A stretch of 64,000 nucleotides of DNA, from positions 238,876,012 through 238,940,011 of the forward strand of contig CM060846.1 in the NCBI GenBank assembly GCA_030762175.1, read 5' to 3'. This document shows positions 11,098 to 23,190 of the stretch, in pieces; the first letter of the stretch is position 1; every line of letters begins with the position of its first letter. The position numbers and the translations under genes are program-made. This stretch comes from Metallyticus violacea (Eukaryota; Arthropoda; Insecta; Mantodea; Metallyticidae). Below the pieces are notes generated by a model. That model did no database searches. It was not told where the DNA came from and was given only the letters and a program-made list of their open reading frames with translations.

Positions 11098-11867
11098 TGC
11101 AAAATTTCACAGCAATATCAAATTATGAAAGATATTCTGAAATTTCTCCTTATGAGCTCTGATCCAGTTATCTCTTATATATTGAGATTTCAGCAAAAAA
11201 ATTTAACCTTTGTCATGGGAAGTGACAAATCTGCTTAAAGATGAGAGACAAAGTGAAATTATGTAAGTAAAAGAAAGGAAAAAGAACAATAAGACCAACA
11301 AAAAAAAAAAAAAAGAAGAATGTGGTGATGACAGTGATGAAGATAACTAAGTGAAATTAGCTAGGAATGATGTATAAATGAAGAAATATATAAGGTTGGT
11401 TGCATTATATTCTAGTTAAGTTCAGCATAGGACTTAGAGCCTAGAGTTTAAATCAATGAAAACATATGGATAAATACTACCGTGCAAAATTTCACAGCAA
11501 TATCAAATTATGAAAGATATTCTGAAATTTCTCCTTATGAGCTTTGATCCAGTTATCTCTCATATATTGAGATTTCAGCAAAAAAATGTAACCTTTGTCA
11601 TGGGAAGTGACAAATCTGCTTAAAGATGAGAGACAAAGTGAAATTATGTAAGTAAAAGAAAGGAAAAAGAACAATAAGACCAACAAAAAAAAAAAAAAAG
11701 AACAATGTGGTGATGACAGTGATGAAGATAACTAAGTGAAATTAGCTAGGAATGATGTATAAATGAAGAAATATATAAAGTTGGTTGCATTATATTCTAG
11801 TTAAGTTCAGCATAGGACTTAGAGCCTAGATTTTAAATCAATGAAAACTTACGGATAAATACTACCG
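11098..11867. repeat. Tandem duplication, two 385-bp units
   Basis: Unit 1 (11098-11482) and unit 2 (11483-11867) are identical apart from roughly ten substitutions (for example ctctgatcc/ctttgatcc and gaagaatg/gaacaatg). Divergence is thus a few percent. Each unit contains a 15-base A-run and no recognisable coding sequence. The junction is exact and no target-site duplication is visible, so unequal exchange or replication slippage is more likely than transposition. Confidence 0.92.
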
Positions 11868-13379
11868 ATTAACTTAAGTGCATATTTAAGTATTTAACTC
11901 AATTAAAAGAAACAATTTTTTCCTGCTATATATGGCTTTTTACATATCCATTTGTTTGGCCCTCACTTTATGCATCAAAAGGTCCTAATAGTTGGTAGCT
12001 CAGCGTGTGTCATATTGAATTGCTTAGGTGTTTTTATAAATTAAGAACATAAGAAGATAAATCATAGCATCAACAGGTAAATAGGCAGGGCTAATTTAGA
12101 GTAGGTTTTCAATATAAATGTTGTGAATATGCCTAAACTCATATCTTTTTAAAGAAGATGTATTAAAGAGACAAAGATTATAGCATCTAAAAATTATGAT
12201 TTTCATATTGTTACTCTACTTCTGAAATGTTGCCTATTTCTTCTAAGATGGTATTTTGCAGGAAAATCGAATGCTTACAGATTTCATTTATAGACTCTTC
12301 TTTTCATCTGCATGACAAATAAAATGTGTGTATCCATTCAGCTTTTGCTGATATAAGTCATATTATCAGCTGCTTACACAATAGGGATATATCAGCCTTG
12401 CATGAGCTAGTATGGCTCTGGCTGGACTGCCAACTGTGGGATTCATCCTGTTGTCTAAAGTGAGGTCTGAACTTTAATTTTAATTTAATTAAGGTCTGAA
12501 CTAATGGATGGCACAAGATTATTACAATATACCAATGAAATAAAAAAGGTGTATTGATGTAATTAAGTGCAGTTGTCAGATTAGCCTGCTGCAGTGTGAG
12601 AAAACATGAGATCCATAAATTCAGCAGAATATGAGAACTTTTATGATTCTCTAACACTGGATAACCACTAGGTGCTAGAATTGTTCTTTTGCATGAAATG
12701 AGAGATCTTTGAACTTTCAGTAGCAGAACTTCCTCATAGTGCAGACTAGTGTCTGTTATATAAAAGAAAAATGTTAAAATAACTATGTTAAAACCACCTT
12801 TAAGTAAAGTTGAGCTTGTCCTTTGTACATTCTCTGTATTTGTTTTGAAATAAAAAGGATACACTATCCTTATGTACTGCTTTTGGTTCTCCTTTTTTTC
12901 CTCAGAGTTTCATTGTATTGACCTGTCTCCTTGATTACGGTATGAAATTTATGTTACAAGTAAACCAGCAGACGAGGCATCTTGTTTTAAAATCTGCCAT
13001 GTCATTTTCAGTAACTTTTTTTAGAAGAAAAAAAATAATTGCAGTAATTCAGTAATATTTAGTATACATTATATCCCATTTACCTTGTTCACCCAACATT
13101 ATTTTTTCTCATTCTTCAAATGAAAAATGATTGCAAACAAAAGATTTTTAAATGGGGAAGTTCTTGCTGAGGAAATACTTTTTTCATATCTCCATTAAAG
13201 GTGTGGATAGAGCTTAGTTTTTGTAAATGGCTTCATGTACACTCTATCCAAGAATATACTAAACTCTCTTCAAGAGCTATACAGAAATGCATCACACTGT
13301 TATCATTTTGGTCAAGATTAGTCCAACAATCCATGATGGCTGCATTAGGCAGAGCATCAATGTCTGTGAATAGTTGTTT
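11868..13379. other. Non-coding stretch with one long chance ORF
   Basis: This contains the longest open frame of the window (minus strand 12864-12358, 168 codons). Its protein is compositionally odd and matches no family I know. It has no splice-like or codon signal setting it apart from the surrounding AT-rich DNA. A small direct repeat (aggtctgaact) flanks a T/A-rich segment at 12462-12503. Confidence 0.35.
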
Positions 13380-13835
13380 GGTGTGGAATTATTGGCAATA
13401 TCATTATTGGACCATTGTTTTTAACTGGTAACAAAAATGGCAGATGATATGCTGCATTCTTAAGAAACTCTCCTCCTGATCTCTTGGAGACCATACCTTT
13501 GAATAACAGAATGGGCATGTGGTATTAGCAAGATAGATGCCCAGCGCATAATGTCATATGAGCACAACACATTCTGGATTGTAAATACCATGGCAGGTGG
13601 ATTAGACATGCCGGACCAGTTAGCTGGCCTGACCTATCCCCGGATCTTACGTCATTAGACCTTTTTCTTTGAGGAGCGGTCAAGGATGCTGTCTATAAAA
13701 ATGTTCCCAACATCAGAGAACATGTAGCAAAGCATTATTGATGCTTGTACAGCCATCCAGGAGGAAGTAGTGGAACAATCTAGAGCATGCTTCGTCCACA
13801 GAGTGGATTTATGTATGAATCCCAACATTTGAATA
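13380..13835 (+). pseudogene. Mariner-superfamily DDE transposase remnant (C-terminal half)
   Basis: Plus-strand reading gives VWCGIIGNIIIGPLFLTGNK, then YAAFLRNSPPDLLETIPLNN, MGMW, a QDRCPAHN block (family: QDGCPAHN/QDGAPAHF, second catalytic Asp), WIRHAGPVSWPDLSPDLTSL with DLFL (family: WIGRGGP..WPxRSPDLTxLDFFLWG), and VKDAVYKNVPNIREHV. This is the order of the transposases common in arthropods whose target duplication is TA. At least four stops or frameshifts interrupt it. The N-terminal half was not recognised upstream. Confidence 0.75.
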
Positions 13836-13859
13836 TGAGATGTAAACAGTTTGTTTTGC

Positions 13860-16800
13860 AGGTAGTGGTATTACCATGGTGCTGCAAAGTGCTATTTTAC
13901 TTCTGAATTATGATTAGTAATATGTACTGTACAGTATAGTCTATCCTTTTACATTCCATGTTGTTTATTGATCATTATAAAATGTATAAATAGGCCTTAT
14001 AGAGGTTAAATGTTTTAATTAAACAAATGCACTGTAGTGTCATTAAATGAAAGAAGTCATTATCATTTCCATATATATTGTTTTCTGGACTAAAATTGTA
14101 CAATATGAACATTTCTGAATAGATCTTGGAAAAGGTAATGTATTCTTGAATAAAATATACATGGTGCCATTTAAAGAAATTAAACTCTATCCAGTATCTC
14201 CTACATTAATGGAGATATATAAAAAGTTGAACAGAATAAATGGATTATTCTATACACTTGAAGTTTTAAAAGGATCTGCTATATTAATCTTATGCTCACA
14301 AAAATAGCCATTTAAATGCAGAGTATTTCTTGGATAAGTTGTATTTCAGAAGAACATTGTTAATGTTCTGAGTTTAGAAAATCACCTGTCTGGATACAAT
14401 TAGGCCTGAAAATTACAATACTAAATTTAAAAGTGCTCCCAAAAAGGCAGACTTAGGAACAGATTGATTATCATTGGTCACATATGTGAAAATACTCTTA
14501 GATCTCAACTAGAACAAAAAGTGGAATTTTGAAACAGAAAAAAAAATGTATGATAGATTTTGGAAATGTGCACTGTAGAGTATGTATCATTCAGTACCTT
14601 AGAACATAAAGAATATAAAATTTCTGATTAATGTGTAGGTACAACAGTAAACTAAATGAGTCATAAGATATATAAATTTATATTTTATATTCCTATTTCA
14701 AGTTGGAGCATTTGCAGCAGTTTGAAACTTATCAGAGCAATCCATGGATATCAAGTAAAGGTACTTGGGATAAAATCTTAAGTATGGTTAAATGTTACAT
14801 GATGACTGATGATTAACCATCCTTAAAATGATCTAGAGAAAGCAGTTTTGAATTCTGCTTTGATAAAGTTGTCTGGATGTGTTTTATTCTGGAGCTTTCT
14901 CTGGGTAAATTTAGATAAAGGTGAACTCCAACTAGTTTATCATTAACTCATTCATTCCATTCTTTGTTTCAAAGACTGTTGTGTTAGGTGTGGCCTGTGG
15001 GGCATTAAAACAAAAACAAAAATAACCACATAAATAACAGAAACAAATATAAAATAAACAACTTTCAAAATAAAAGCAGAAATTAAAGGGGAAGACTTAT
15101 GCTTTAATGGTTTATTAATTTATATTATTTTTATGTTCATTTATTCTGAAGATGAAATAGAAGTTCAGTTTGAATTAGACCAAAAAGAATGTAAATAAGT
15201 AAATTCATTCAAAGTAAGATGCATTCATGAACTTGAATTCTTTTGCACTGAATGCAGTCAAATTCAGACTGTGGATTCATATTTTAGGATACTAAACACC
15301 TATGCAAAAATAAAGGTTGAACTCCATTTGGGTAAAATTTAAGTAGAATATACCTATAATGTGATTTGAAATGAAAAAAAGTTCATCAATGAATGTTGGG
15401 AGTGAAAAATCTAAAAAAAAATTTTTCCACCATTCTAATGAGAGGAATGATAAAATATTGAAAGAGCAATGTGCAGAAGGGATTAATACTAAGCACAAAA
15501 TAAAAATGTTCAAAAGAATGCAGAAACTATTGGATCATCCAATTAACTGATGACAGATGTGGTGACAGGCACTGTATTAACTGATAGTCATTGCTCACAA
15601 CCAGCTGGACTGCACTAGAGTGGCAGTGGGCAGTCAACACAACTGTTAGTGGTAATAACTCTGGAGTGACTGTTTAATGAATTTTTGTATGAACTTAGAA
15701 AGTTATGTGCTCACCCTTGTCATGCAAGGAAATAAAACTGCCTGCTTTTATTTTCCAAACATTTCTAGCATCTGCTTATGAAATTACTCATTACTCTTCT
15801 TACTTTTCTTCGAGAAATTAAATTGATCTCTTCACAAATATTTCAGTTAATGTAAAGTGTGTGAATACTACTAATTTATGAATGGTATAGCAACTGGAAC
15901 TCAATCACCTGGAAATTTCTCTTGAAATAGTCTCCTGACAGCATGAGCAGACTTGATATATATGTACAAAGCATAAATAAACTCCCATGGAATACAATAA
16001 TTACACATAATGCATGCTATTTAGTATTCTTAGTAGAGTTTACTCTAGAAGCATGTTGTTTCTTTCATTTTTCAAACAATATTAAATGGCATGAGACTAG
16101 GCCATAGTAGCATTCTGGTAAATCATGCCCATCCCTGTTGCCACATTAACTATCAGATAATTGGATGTTTTCTTTTCTTTTTTTTTTTTCTTTTCTTTTT
16201 TTTTTGCTTTTTTTTTTCCCCCTTTTCTTTTTCTTTCAAATCTTTCTGCACAACTGCTCTATGAGTGTCTTATCATTGCAACATATTCTCCTGTCCACTA
16301 GAGGAATCTTTAGTAGCTCATAAGGAAATTTAATGCTGGGAACAACATGGGTGGACCAGAAGATGTGCCAGTAATATGTTTGCATGTATGAGTTTCTAGG
16401 AGGGAGTCCCATGCTTTTCTTAATAGAAAGTAAATATAATACTGAAAACAAAGAAAAGATAAATGCAATTGAGCAAGAACTGAAAGACCTGGAGAAACTG
16501 TATAAGGAAAAAAAGTCAGATAAGGAGATTATTAAGATGAACCAGAGAAAGCAACTTCTGGAAATGATGAAATGTAGCGTTTAGATAAGATAGAAATATT
16601 CTATAGTTTTTACTCCTGCAAAGAATGAAAAGTAGCTGTTAAATTAGTTAGATATATACTAGACAAGAGATGTAAGGTACAGTCATTTTCTACTTGCAAA
16701 GCAGACTCAGTAATTGCAGCTGTTTTGTTTTATTTAATAGAGTGGCCACATTGCCCTACAAGCTCTACCTTCATGTCATTTATGTGTAAGACTGCATTCC

Positions 16801-17497
16801 TTAACCTAAGCCAGTCGACATTGTTCTTCTTGCACCATAAAATACTGGGGTGATGGTGCAGTTTAACACTGTTATAATTTGTGTGATGCAACATCACACT
16901 TTAGGGCTTTAATTTGTCTGTGTCATAATGAATCAGTTATTAAAATTACTTAAGTTCATCTCCTCATGAGGGTCATTAGTTTTCCTTAATTTATGTAAAA
17001 TAACCTGAATTCTACAACCACTGTCACTTCCATTGTGCAAATCTTCATCTTTTGCATTTATTGCTGGGAGTTTCCAGTTCCCTGGAATAATAAAATTTCC
17101 TACCTTCAGCTTTATATTAGCACACTGCCCTCAAGTGTAATCTTTTACATAATTGTATCATTTTTGTCAGTGGGATAACATTTATTTCACTTCTTATAAC
17201 AAATATAAGTCCAGCAATTAATAAAAAGTCATCCTTATGAAATCAAAAGGATATTTCACTTTATCCAACAAACTTATGCCCAGTTTCTCCCAGCAATTTA
17301 TAAAATGTCACCCTTAAAAAATTGTATCAGGGTCACTTAAACAGCAAGCATCCTGTCTACATTTGGCAGTTCATTGTCTAAGAAAAATATACCTCGAATT
17401 GCACTTTTAACAAATTCACTCACTTCTCACCAAAGGTACTGTGCAGCCTTTTCCCTGCTTTTCTTTGAAGTTTTACATTTTGTATATATCAAGGGAT
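13860..17497. other. Non-coding stretch, mostly unassigned
   Basis: I see no exon or complete mobile element. A pyrimidine tract lies at about 16170-16232. A Lys/Glu-rich open frame (16384-16584, with KINAIEQELKDLEKLYKEKK) resembles a coiled-coil linker of the kind found in LINE ORF2 proteins, but it is too short to assign. The minus strand near 16700-16850 also reads open without a firm match. Confidence 0.35.
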
Positions 17498-18806
17498 AAG
17501 TCATGGCAACTTTTTTTCTCACAAACAAGGAACATCATAAAATATCAAAGATATACCATTGAAAGTGTATGGAATGTATTTTCGATTGAAGCCACCATAT
17601 GTGAACAGAGCTGCATGTCTCAGCACACCCCGAAGTTCATTTGGTGAGTAACAGTGGTCAGGAATGGAGATCATGGAGGGTGAACAACGTGCATATGTGA
17701 AAATAGCATTTCTCCAAGGTAGGAATGCACAAGAATGCCACACAGAGCTGCGGGAAGCATGTGCCCTGCCCTATTGAAGAGTGGCAAGGTGGACAGAGGC
17801 CTTCAAATGGGGCAGGATGTCACTGCAGATCAGTCCTGCAGCGCTGGATGCTTGTGAAATTAGAAGAACAAACAGGACTTCCGACAAAAAAAGTGTGCCA
17901 CATTTTACGGGAGGACCTGAACATGCGGGAAAATGTGTGCAAAGTTGATGCCACATCAATTGAGTGAGATACAGTAATGGACTCGTTGTGAAACATGTTG
18001 CACCAATCTGGCAAGATTTCAGAATGAATGGGATGCCGTGTTGAATCATCAATGCAGTTGTTGAAACGTGGACAAGGACATGTGAATCAGAACTCAATTG
18101 ACAGTCCATTGAATAGCTTCACTCTGGATCACTATGCAAACACAAGTTTTGCCAAACTTTTTCACTAAAGTAATTCTGACATAAGACAGTCAAGGTGTGC
18201 TTGTGTGTCATCCATTCATTACATGAGGGCACCACTGTGAATGTACAATATTACTTTTTTTTTTGGTTGCCAAAATATTGCAATGTTGTATGCACCAAAC
18301 GGCCAGGCAATGCCATTATTCTCCACAATAAAGTGACAGCTCACACAGTCAACAGTGTCAAGTGTCTTACAGCAGTGAGGATGAGAAGTTCCTCCATACC
18401 CGCCATATTCATCCAATCACAATCTCATCCCCAAAGTGAAGCAGCCATTGCATGGGAAACGTTTTGTAACAAAGCGAACATTTTGACTGTATTTCAACGT
18501 GAATTGGCTCACATGCAGCAGTTGGTATTCAGTGCCTTCCCCATTGCTGGCAACAAACCAGACTACTTGGAGACTACTTCAAAGGCTGCTAAGCACCCTG
18601 GATTACTTGGGAGACCCATCCTGTGACAGATTTGCAACCCTGTGTAAGTAGCTGTGTGTAATTTTTACTGCTTCTCTATGAGGACCATTTATATCCAGTC
18701 TTCCATTGGTGGCAAAACTCGGCTGTAAATGCCATATACTTTCATTTATATATCATAGATTTTTCGAGTCTTCCTTTATGTGAGAAAAAAATAGTTGCCA
18801 TGACTT
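17498..18806 (+). mobile_element. Full-length mariner-type transposon, 1.3 kb, decayed ORF
   Basis: The ends are long imperfect terminal inverted repeats: 17498-17580 (aagtcatggcaact...) against 18740-18806 (...agttgccatgactt). Total length 1,309 bp matches canonical mariners. The transposase reading begins with ATG at 17673 (MEGEQRAYVKIAFLQGRNAQ, then TELREACALPY, RVARWTEAFKWGR), the usual N-terminal helix-turn-helix. It continues with LREDLNMRENVCK (second HTH end). Near 18300-18480 are an HNKVTAHTVNS block (family HDNARPHT), PPYPPYSSN (family HPPYSPDLSP) and GKRF. Several frameshifts and stops kill the ORF. A TA at 17497 fits TA target preference; the other side has diverged. Confidence 0.8.
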
Positions 18807-19064
18807 TCCCCTTGCAAAAATTGTTCTTTTACATTAGCTGTGTGTAGGACATAGGTTGGAAAAGAAGAATTTATTTTACATTTCTTGTTTCCCTATGTTT
18901 GGACACACCAATAAATGTGCAGCTAATTTTACTACTTCACTTGCACAAAAAGCTACATATTTAATCATGAGATTATTGAATGCATTCAGCACTCTTGTTT
19001 TGTGCCACTTCACAAAGATTTTCCTTCAGCATGCTATTTCACCTTACTAGAACCATGCCATATA

Positions 19065-20495
19065 CAGAATGGTCTACAATTTCAATCCATTTTCATGAAA
19101 TAATGGTTTGACATAAGTGAACATTTATATGTTGTATATGTATGTGTGCGTGCGTGCATGCGTGCGCGCGTGCCTTTTATCTTTTTTCAACATGGCCGCC
19201 ATCCATTTCAAAATACTGTGTTACATAGTCATAAAGTTCTGTAAACATTGTTATTTTTATTTTCATTTCTATTTCAGATATTGTCACAAAACGCCGTTAA
19301 TAGAGGAATGAGTGGCTATTGCCAATACTCAATTGCACAGTTGAACATGCAGAGGTGTAAAAAGAGATAATTTGGAAACTTTGAATGGCAATGTGGATGC
19401 TTTTTTTATCCCAGAAATATCAAGCACCCCCGCATTTTACATTGGGTGTAAGAAAATACTCAACCAATAAGTTATAAGTGTCCCATCAAATGGATTGGCA
19501 TAGTTTTACTACCTTGACCATGTTCTCCAGATTTAATGTCCTTAAACTTCTTTGCTTGAGAGTTTGTCAATTTAAAAGTGTACAAGCCAATGTAAGAAAT
19601 CTGGAACATGAAGAATTTCAGGCAACATGCATACAAACATCTTTTGGACTGCATTCAAATATTGTACACAATGCTTTGAAAAGAATGGTGGTCATGTAGA
19701 TTTATGATAAAAAGTACATATTGTGCTGTTCTTGCATGCATTCTTTGGGTTCCCAGTGCCCCTCCAGCCACATCAGCATAGCATAGATCACCAAGTAGGC
19801 CTTGTTTGCCATATTTGAATGTTCGGAAAACTCATGTCATAGTCATGCTGGCTGGTGTGATCTCTGTCCCTTCCTTGACACACAGAAAGAAGAGCAGGTA
19901 CAATAGATGATTTGGCTCTTGCTTCTAAATTGTTAGGTCTAGAGCCTTCTCCATCATATAAACTAAATGACTCAGGTGAAATGTTGCTTCAGAAAATTTC
20001 AGGATAAAATTTTTAATTGTACTGTACTATATTGACCTAAAATTTCCTTTGTAAAGTTTAGATTAGGAGGGAGCATGTGTTTTTAAGCCAGTGTATTCAA
20101 TTCATTATAATCAATGCAATTTAAAGTCTTATTTATGGTCTAAATGGGGAGATTATATAATATGTTTATGGTCTAGTAATATTTAGCAAATATTTTGTTA
20201 AATTTATATAGTAATTTGGTAAAGATTCAAAGTTTAATGTGTTAAGAATTAACTATTTATTTAATGTTGCTGACCCGTGATTACACAATTTGAATGTTCA
20301 AAACTGAATTATATTTTACTGTGACTTAGTTGTTCCAAGCTGAAATGTATTTTATATGTGCATTATGTAAGTTTTTTTGGTAGCAGAGCAATGTTTGTAA
20401 TTTTGAGTGTACCAATGTATACATAAGTACATACCATATCAATTTCATTCATGACAAACCATTAATTCATGAAAATGGATCAAAACTTAATGTTG
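19065..20495 (+). mobile_element. Mariner-like element with terminal inverted repeats, decayed
   Basis: The terminal inverted repeats pair near 19078-19120 ('tccattttcatgaaataatggtttgacat') and near 20443-20490 in opposite orientation, with a few mismatches. That gives an element of about 1.4 kb. Inside, 19400-19705 keeps the C-terminal transposase blocks in shifting frames: PHFTLGVRKY (family PHF...VR.yL), SPDLMSLNFFAWEFVNLKVY (family SPDLTsLDFFLWG.lK..VY) and a terminal KNGGHVD-like block (family NGGHiEh). The N-terminal region is not readable. Confidence 0.65.
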
Positions 20496-21384
20496 AAGAG
20501 AAATTCACCGTATTGGAGGGGAGGAGAAATAACAACTATGAAAATTTAAACATATTATTTATTAGTTTATATATTGAATAACAAAAGGTAATATTGACAG
20601 ATTTACAGTTATAATTTCACTATTATATTGTTTGAATTTCTATAAATAAAAGCAACCATTTGGGGAACTATTTTTACTCTCTCAAGAGATTAGCAATCAC
20701 AGGTAACTAATAATGAGCCACTATAAAACATAATTTTATTTTTGTCACTTCATTGTCACACAGAGAGAATATTATCTCATTTCACAATGATGACAGCTTC
20801 ATAAAGACATTTCACATAAAAGGGAGTAAATTTTAAAAATGTACTTGCACCAAGCAGCATTCAGTAGTCACATTTCCTTCCTCCTACAATTGCACCACCT
20901 GCCTTATTTTGTGTGTATTTGTGATTATTTTAAATGTGATCATGACATGTTAACTTTCATTGTCATTACACCAATATTCGTTTTATAGAAAACTTTTTTC
21001 TCACCCCGCCCTCCCGAGGTTAATTATGAGAGTCATTTAGAAAGAAAGGCTGTAATTTTTTTTTAGTGTCTTTGATGACATCTCTTTACAGTTTCTCTAT
21101 GTAGTCTTCCTACTTTTAAATGATGGTATTCCAACACTTTGAGAGGTTCGAACCTCAATTTTGTTCAGGTGTTGGATGTGCTGATAAATCTGCAGAAAGG
21201 TCCTTTATGGAAGTAAATTGCTGGTCACACACAGATGTTTTGAGCTTTGGGAACAAATCAGTGTTTGTTTGTCTGAAGTCTGGGCTATGAAGTACACAAG
21301 GTAAAACTTTCCTTACCACCTGTTTTTCCAGCAAATTGGCACCATCCTCCTCCATATGTGGGACTATGCATTGTCGTTATCATC

Positions 21385-21575
21385 ATCAAGTATGGCTTCC
21401 TTCGGAAGGGAAGTAAAACCATGGGTCCTGTGTTGTACATTTACAGCACAAAAAAGAACCTCAAGCCTGAAAGAAGAGGTCTCTGAGCAAAATTTGTCGG
21501 CCATTTCACACGCTGAATAGAATGGGATGTTGACGACCTGAGATGTTAAAGAGCGTCCGTAAATAAATCAATCAA
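21385..21575 (+). mobile_element. SINE family A, 5'-truncated copy
   Basis: It carries the family A body and 3' end on the plus strand: 'gaacctcaagcctgaaag', 'gagcaaaatttgtcggcc', then 'gacctgagatgttaaagagc' and a TAAATAAATCAATCAA tail. The tRNA-like head is missing, as expected from incomplete reverse transcription. Confidence 0.8.
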
Positions 21576-21598
21576 AATAATCATCATTATATTCTTAT

Positions 21599-21606
21599 CA
21601 TCATCA

Positions 21607-21656
<50 letters not shown>
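21599..21656. repeat. Microsatellite (TCA)n(TTA)n
   Basis: A pure trinucleotide tract, first TCA then about 16 TTA/ATT units. It sits directly 3' of the SINE tail and may have grown from it. Confidence 0.95.
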
Positions 21657-21659
<3 letters not shown>

Positions 21660-22675
21660 ACCATAGACTCTACACTAGAATTTCAGTCAAAATCAGAATA
21701 TTAGCGCCAAAATACATTAATAATGACTACATACAGCAAGTTAAAACCCAGAGAACATGTGGTGGGAATAATTTGAGTCATGGATTTCCTTAATAATTAG
21801 TTACCCCCAAATAAAACTGTTGTACATATTTACAGTTCGTACCTACACATTTATCAATCAAAAAGTTTTTAATTCACTTTAAAACTTGTTACTTTAAGTA
21901 TTAATTGATAGAGGCAATTTATTGTACAATATTTTACCAATAACCCTTGGCTCTCTTTCTTTCAGTCAGAATCAGTGTAGTGTGAAAAATATTAAAGTAA
22001 TATATAAATAGATTTAAAAAAAGAAAGAAAAATAATGCATTAGTACATTTATACACCATATAAGTTAAAGTATGTTAAGAATAATTTGCATCATTAATAA
22101 TAAAATTACTTAAAAGGTATATTAAAAGAGGAAGTGTAAATAATTTATCAATCAAAAATATTTTAATTCAGTTTGAAACTTCGTTCCTTTTTGAGCTCTA
22201 ATTGATTGAGGCAGTTATTACACAAAATTTTTACCAATAAATTTTGGTCTCTTTCAGTAATTTTTTTGTTTACATCTTTAATAAATATTTGTAAATGATA
22301 CTTTATTTATTGCTATGATTTGTTATAAGCCATTAAGAGATTTGCAAGAAAATAGTTTTGTATCATCTGCAAATGGTACTTTCTCACAATTACTAAGTTT
22401 AGGCTGATGATTCACATACAGCAAAAACAGCAGCAGGTGCGGCACAAGATCCTTGTGATACTCCAAATTTAACGAGTTCATAGCTTGATTTAGTTATTGT
22501 TATGACATTTCAATTTGTATAATGAATTTCTTTAAATTTTCCCCAATTCCACATTTTTTACTTTTTTCAGTAATACTGTATGAGATTGATTCAAAGGCTT
22601 GGGACAAATCAGAGAATAAGCCAACCATATTTTTATCATCAAGAACATTGAGTATAGATTTCCCCCCTCCCCCAG

Positions 22676-22815
22676 ATGCTCTTTTACATCTCAGGTCATA
22701 GCATCCCATTCAATTCAGGGCGTGAAATCGCCAACAAAATTTGCTCTGCTAGGATTGAACCCACGATATTGGGTTTAGGAACCAAATATGGCTACCATTA
22801 CACCACCAGGATCTA
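22676..22815 (-). mobile_element. SINE family A, internally deleted, inserted in a LINE
   Basis: Minus-strand A box (complement at 22795-22805) and B box (complement at 22751-22762, reading gggttcaatcct) are the best of the family. The body is reduced, so the head runs quickly into the conserved 3' end ('gcgatttcacgccctgaatt', then 'gacctgagatgtaaaagagc'). It lies between two reverse-transcriptase blocks of the surrounding LINE and so is younger than that LINE. Confidence 0.8.
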
Positions 22816-23094
22816 CTAGAGTGATAAAGAACTGCTATTGCTGTTGTGGATAATCCTTTTCTGAAGCCATGCTGTAATTTGCTCAATAGATTATGCTTGC
22901 TAAAGAAACCTAATAATGTTATATCTAATAATTCTATGCATAAATATTGGCCATTAAGTGAAGTAAGTGAAGCATTAAGAGTGTGTAGTTCAACTAAATC
23001 ATACAATAATATCAATTATATGATTGGCTTTACTGTGCAAGTTCCAATTTAAGTTTTAATTAGGGAATATTCAGTTAATTTTGATCTTACAAAC

Positions 23095-23190
23095 AACAGT
23101 GGAACCATGCTAATGATGAAGACAACAGCCTTCAAAACATGTCCAAATAAGTGGAATAAAATTAGTGAAATTTGAATGATTTCCTTTAAA
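23095..23190 (+). mobile_element. Short Penelope terminal-repeat fragment
   Basis: 'taatgatgaagacaacagcc' followed by ttcaaaacatgtcc (23111-23144) shows the degenerate box order TGATGA...(G)AAA-CATGTCC, and then 'aataagtggaataaaat'. It matches the hammerhead-like tails elsewhere in the window but has lost the G of the GAAA box. It interrupts the LINE reading frame. Confidence 0.4.

Noticed and set aside
12358..12864. Longest open frame (168 codons, minus strand) as a gene
   Set aside because: No recognisable domain, AT-driven composition, no supporting splice or regulatory context; in 64 kb of AT-rich DNA one such frame is expected.
16384..16584. Coiled-coil gene or LINE ORF2 fragment
   Set aside because: Lys/Glu-rich text is suggestive, but only about 40 residues and no catalytic block nearby.
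16700..16850. C-terminal DDE_3 transposase block on the minus strand
   Set aside because: One stretch vaguely resembles the W..vK..v..hN.tfk block, but the alignment is too loose to claim.
21606..21656. CRISPR-like array among the tandem repeats
   Set aside because: All are simple microsatellites or tandem duplications without unique spacers, in a eukaryotic genome.
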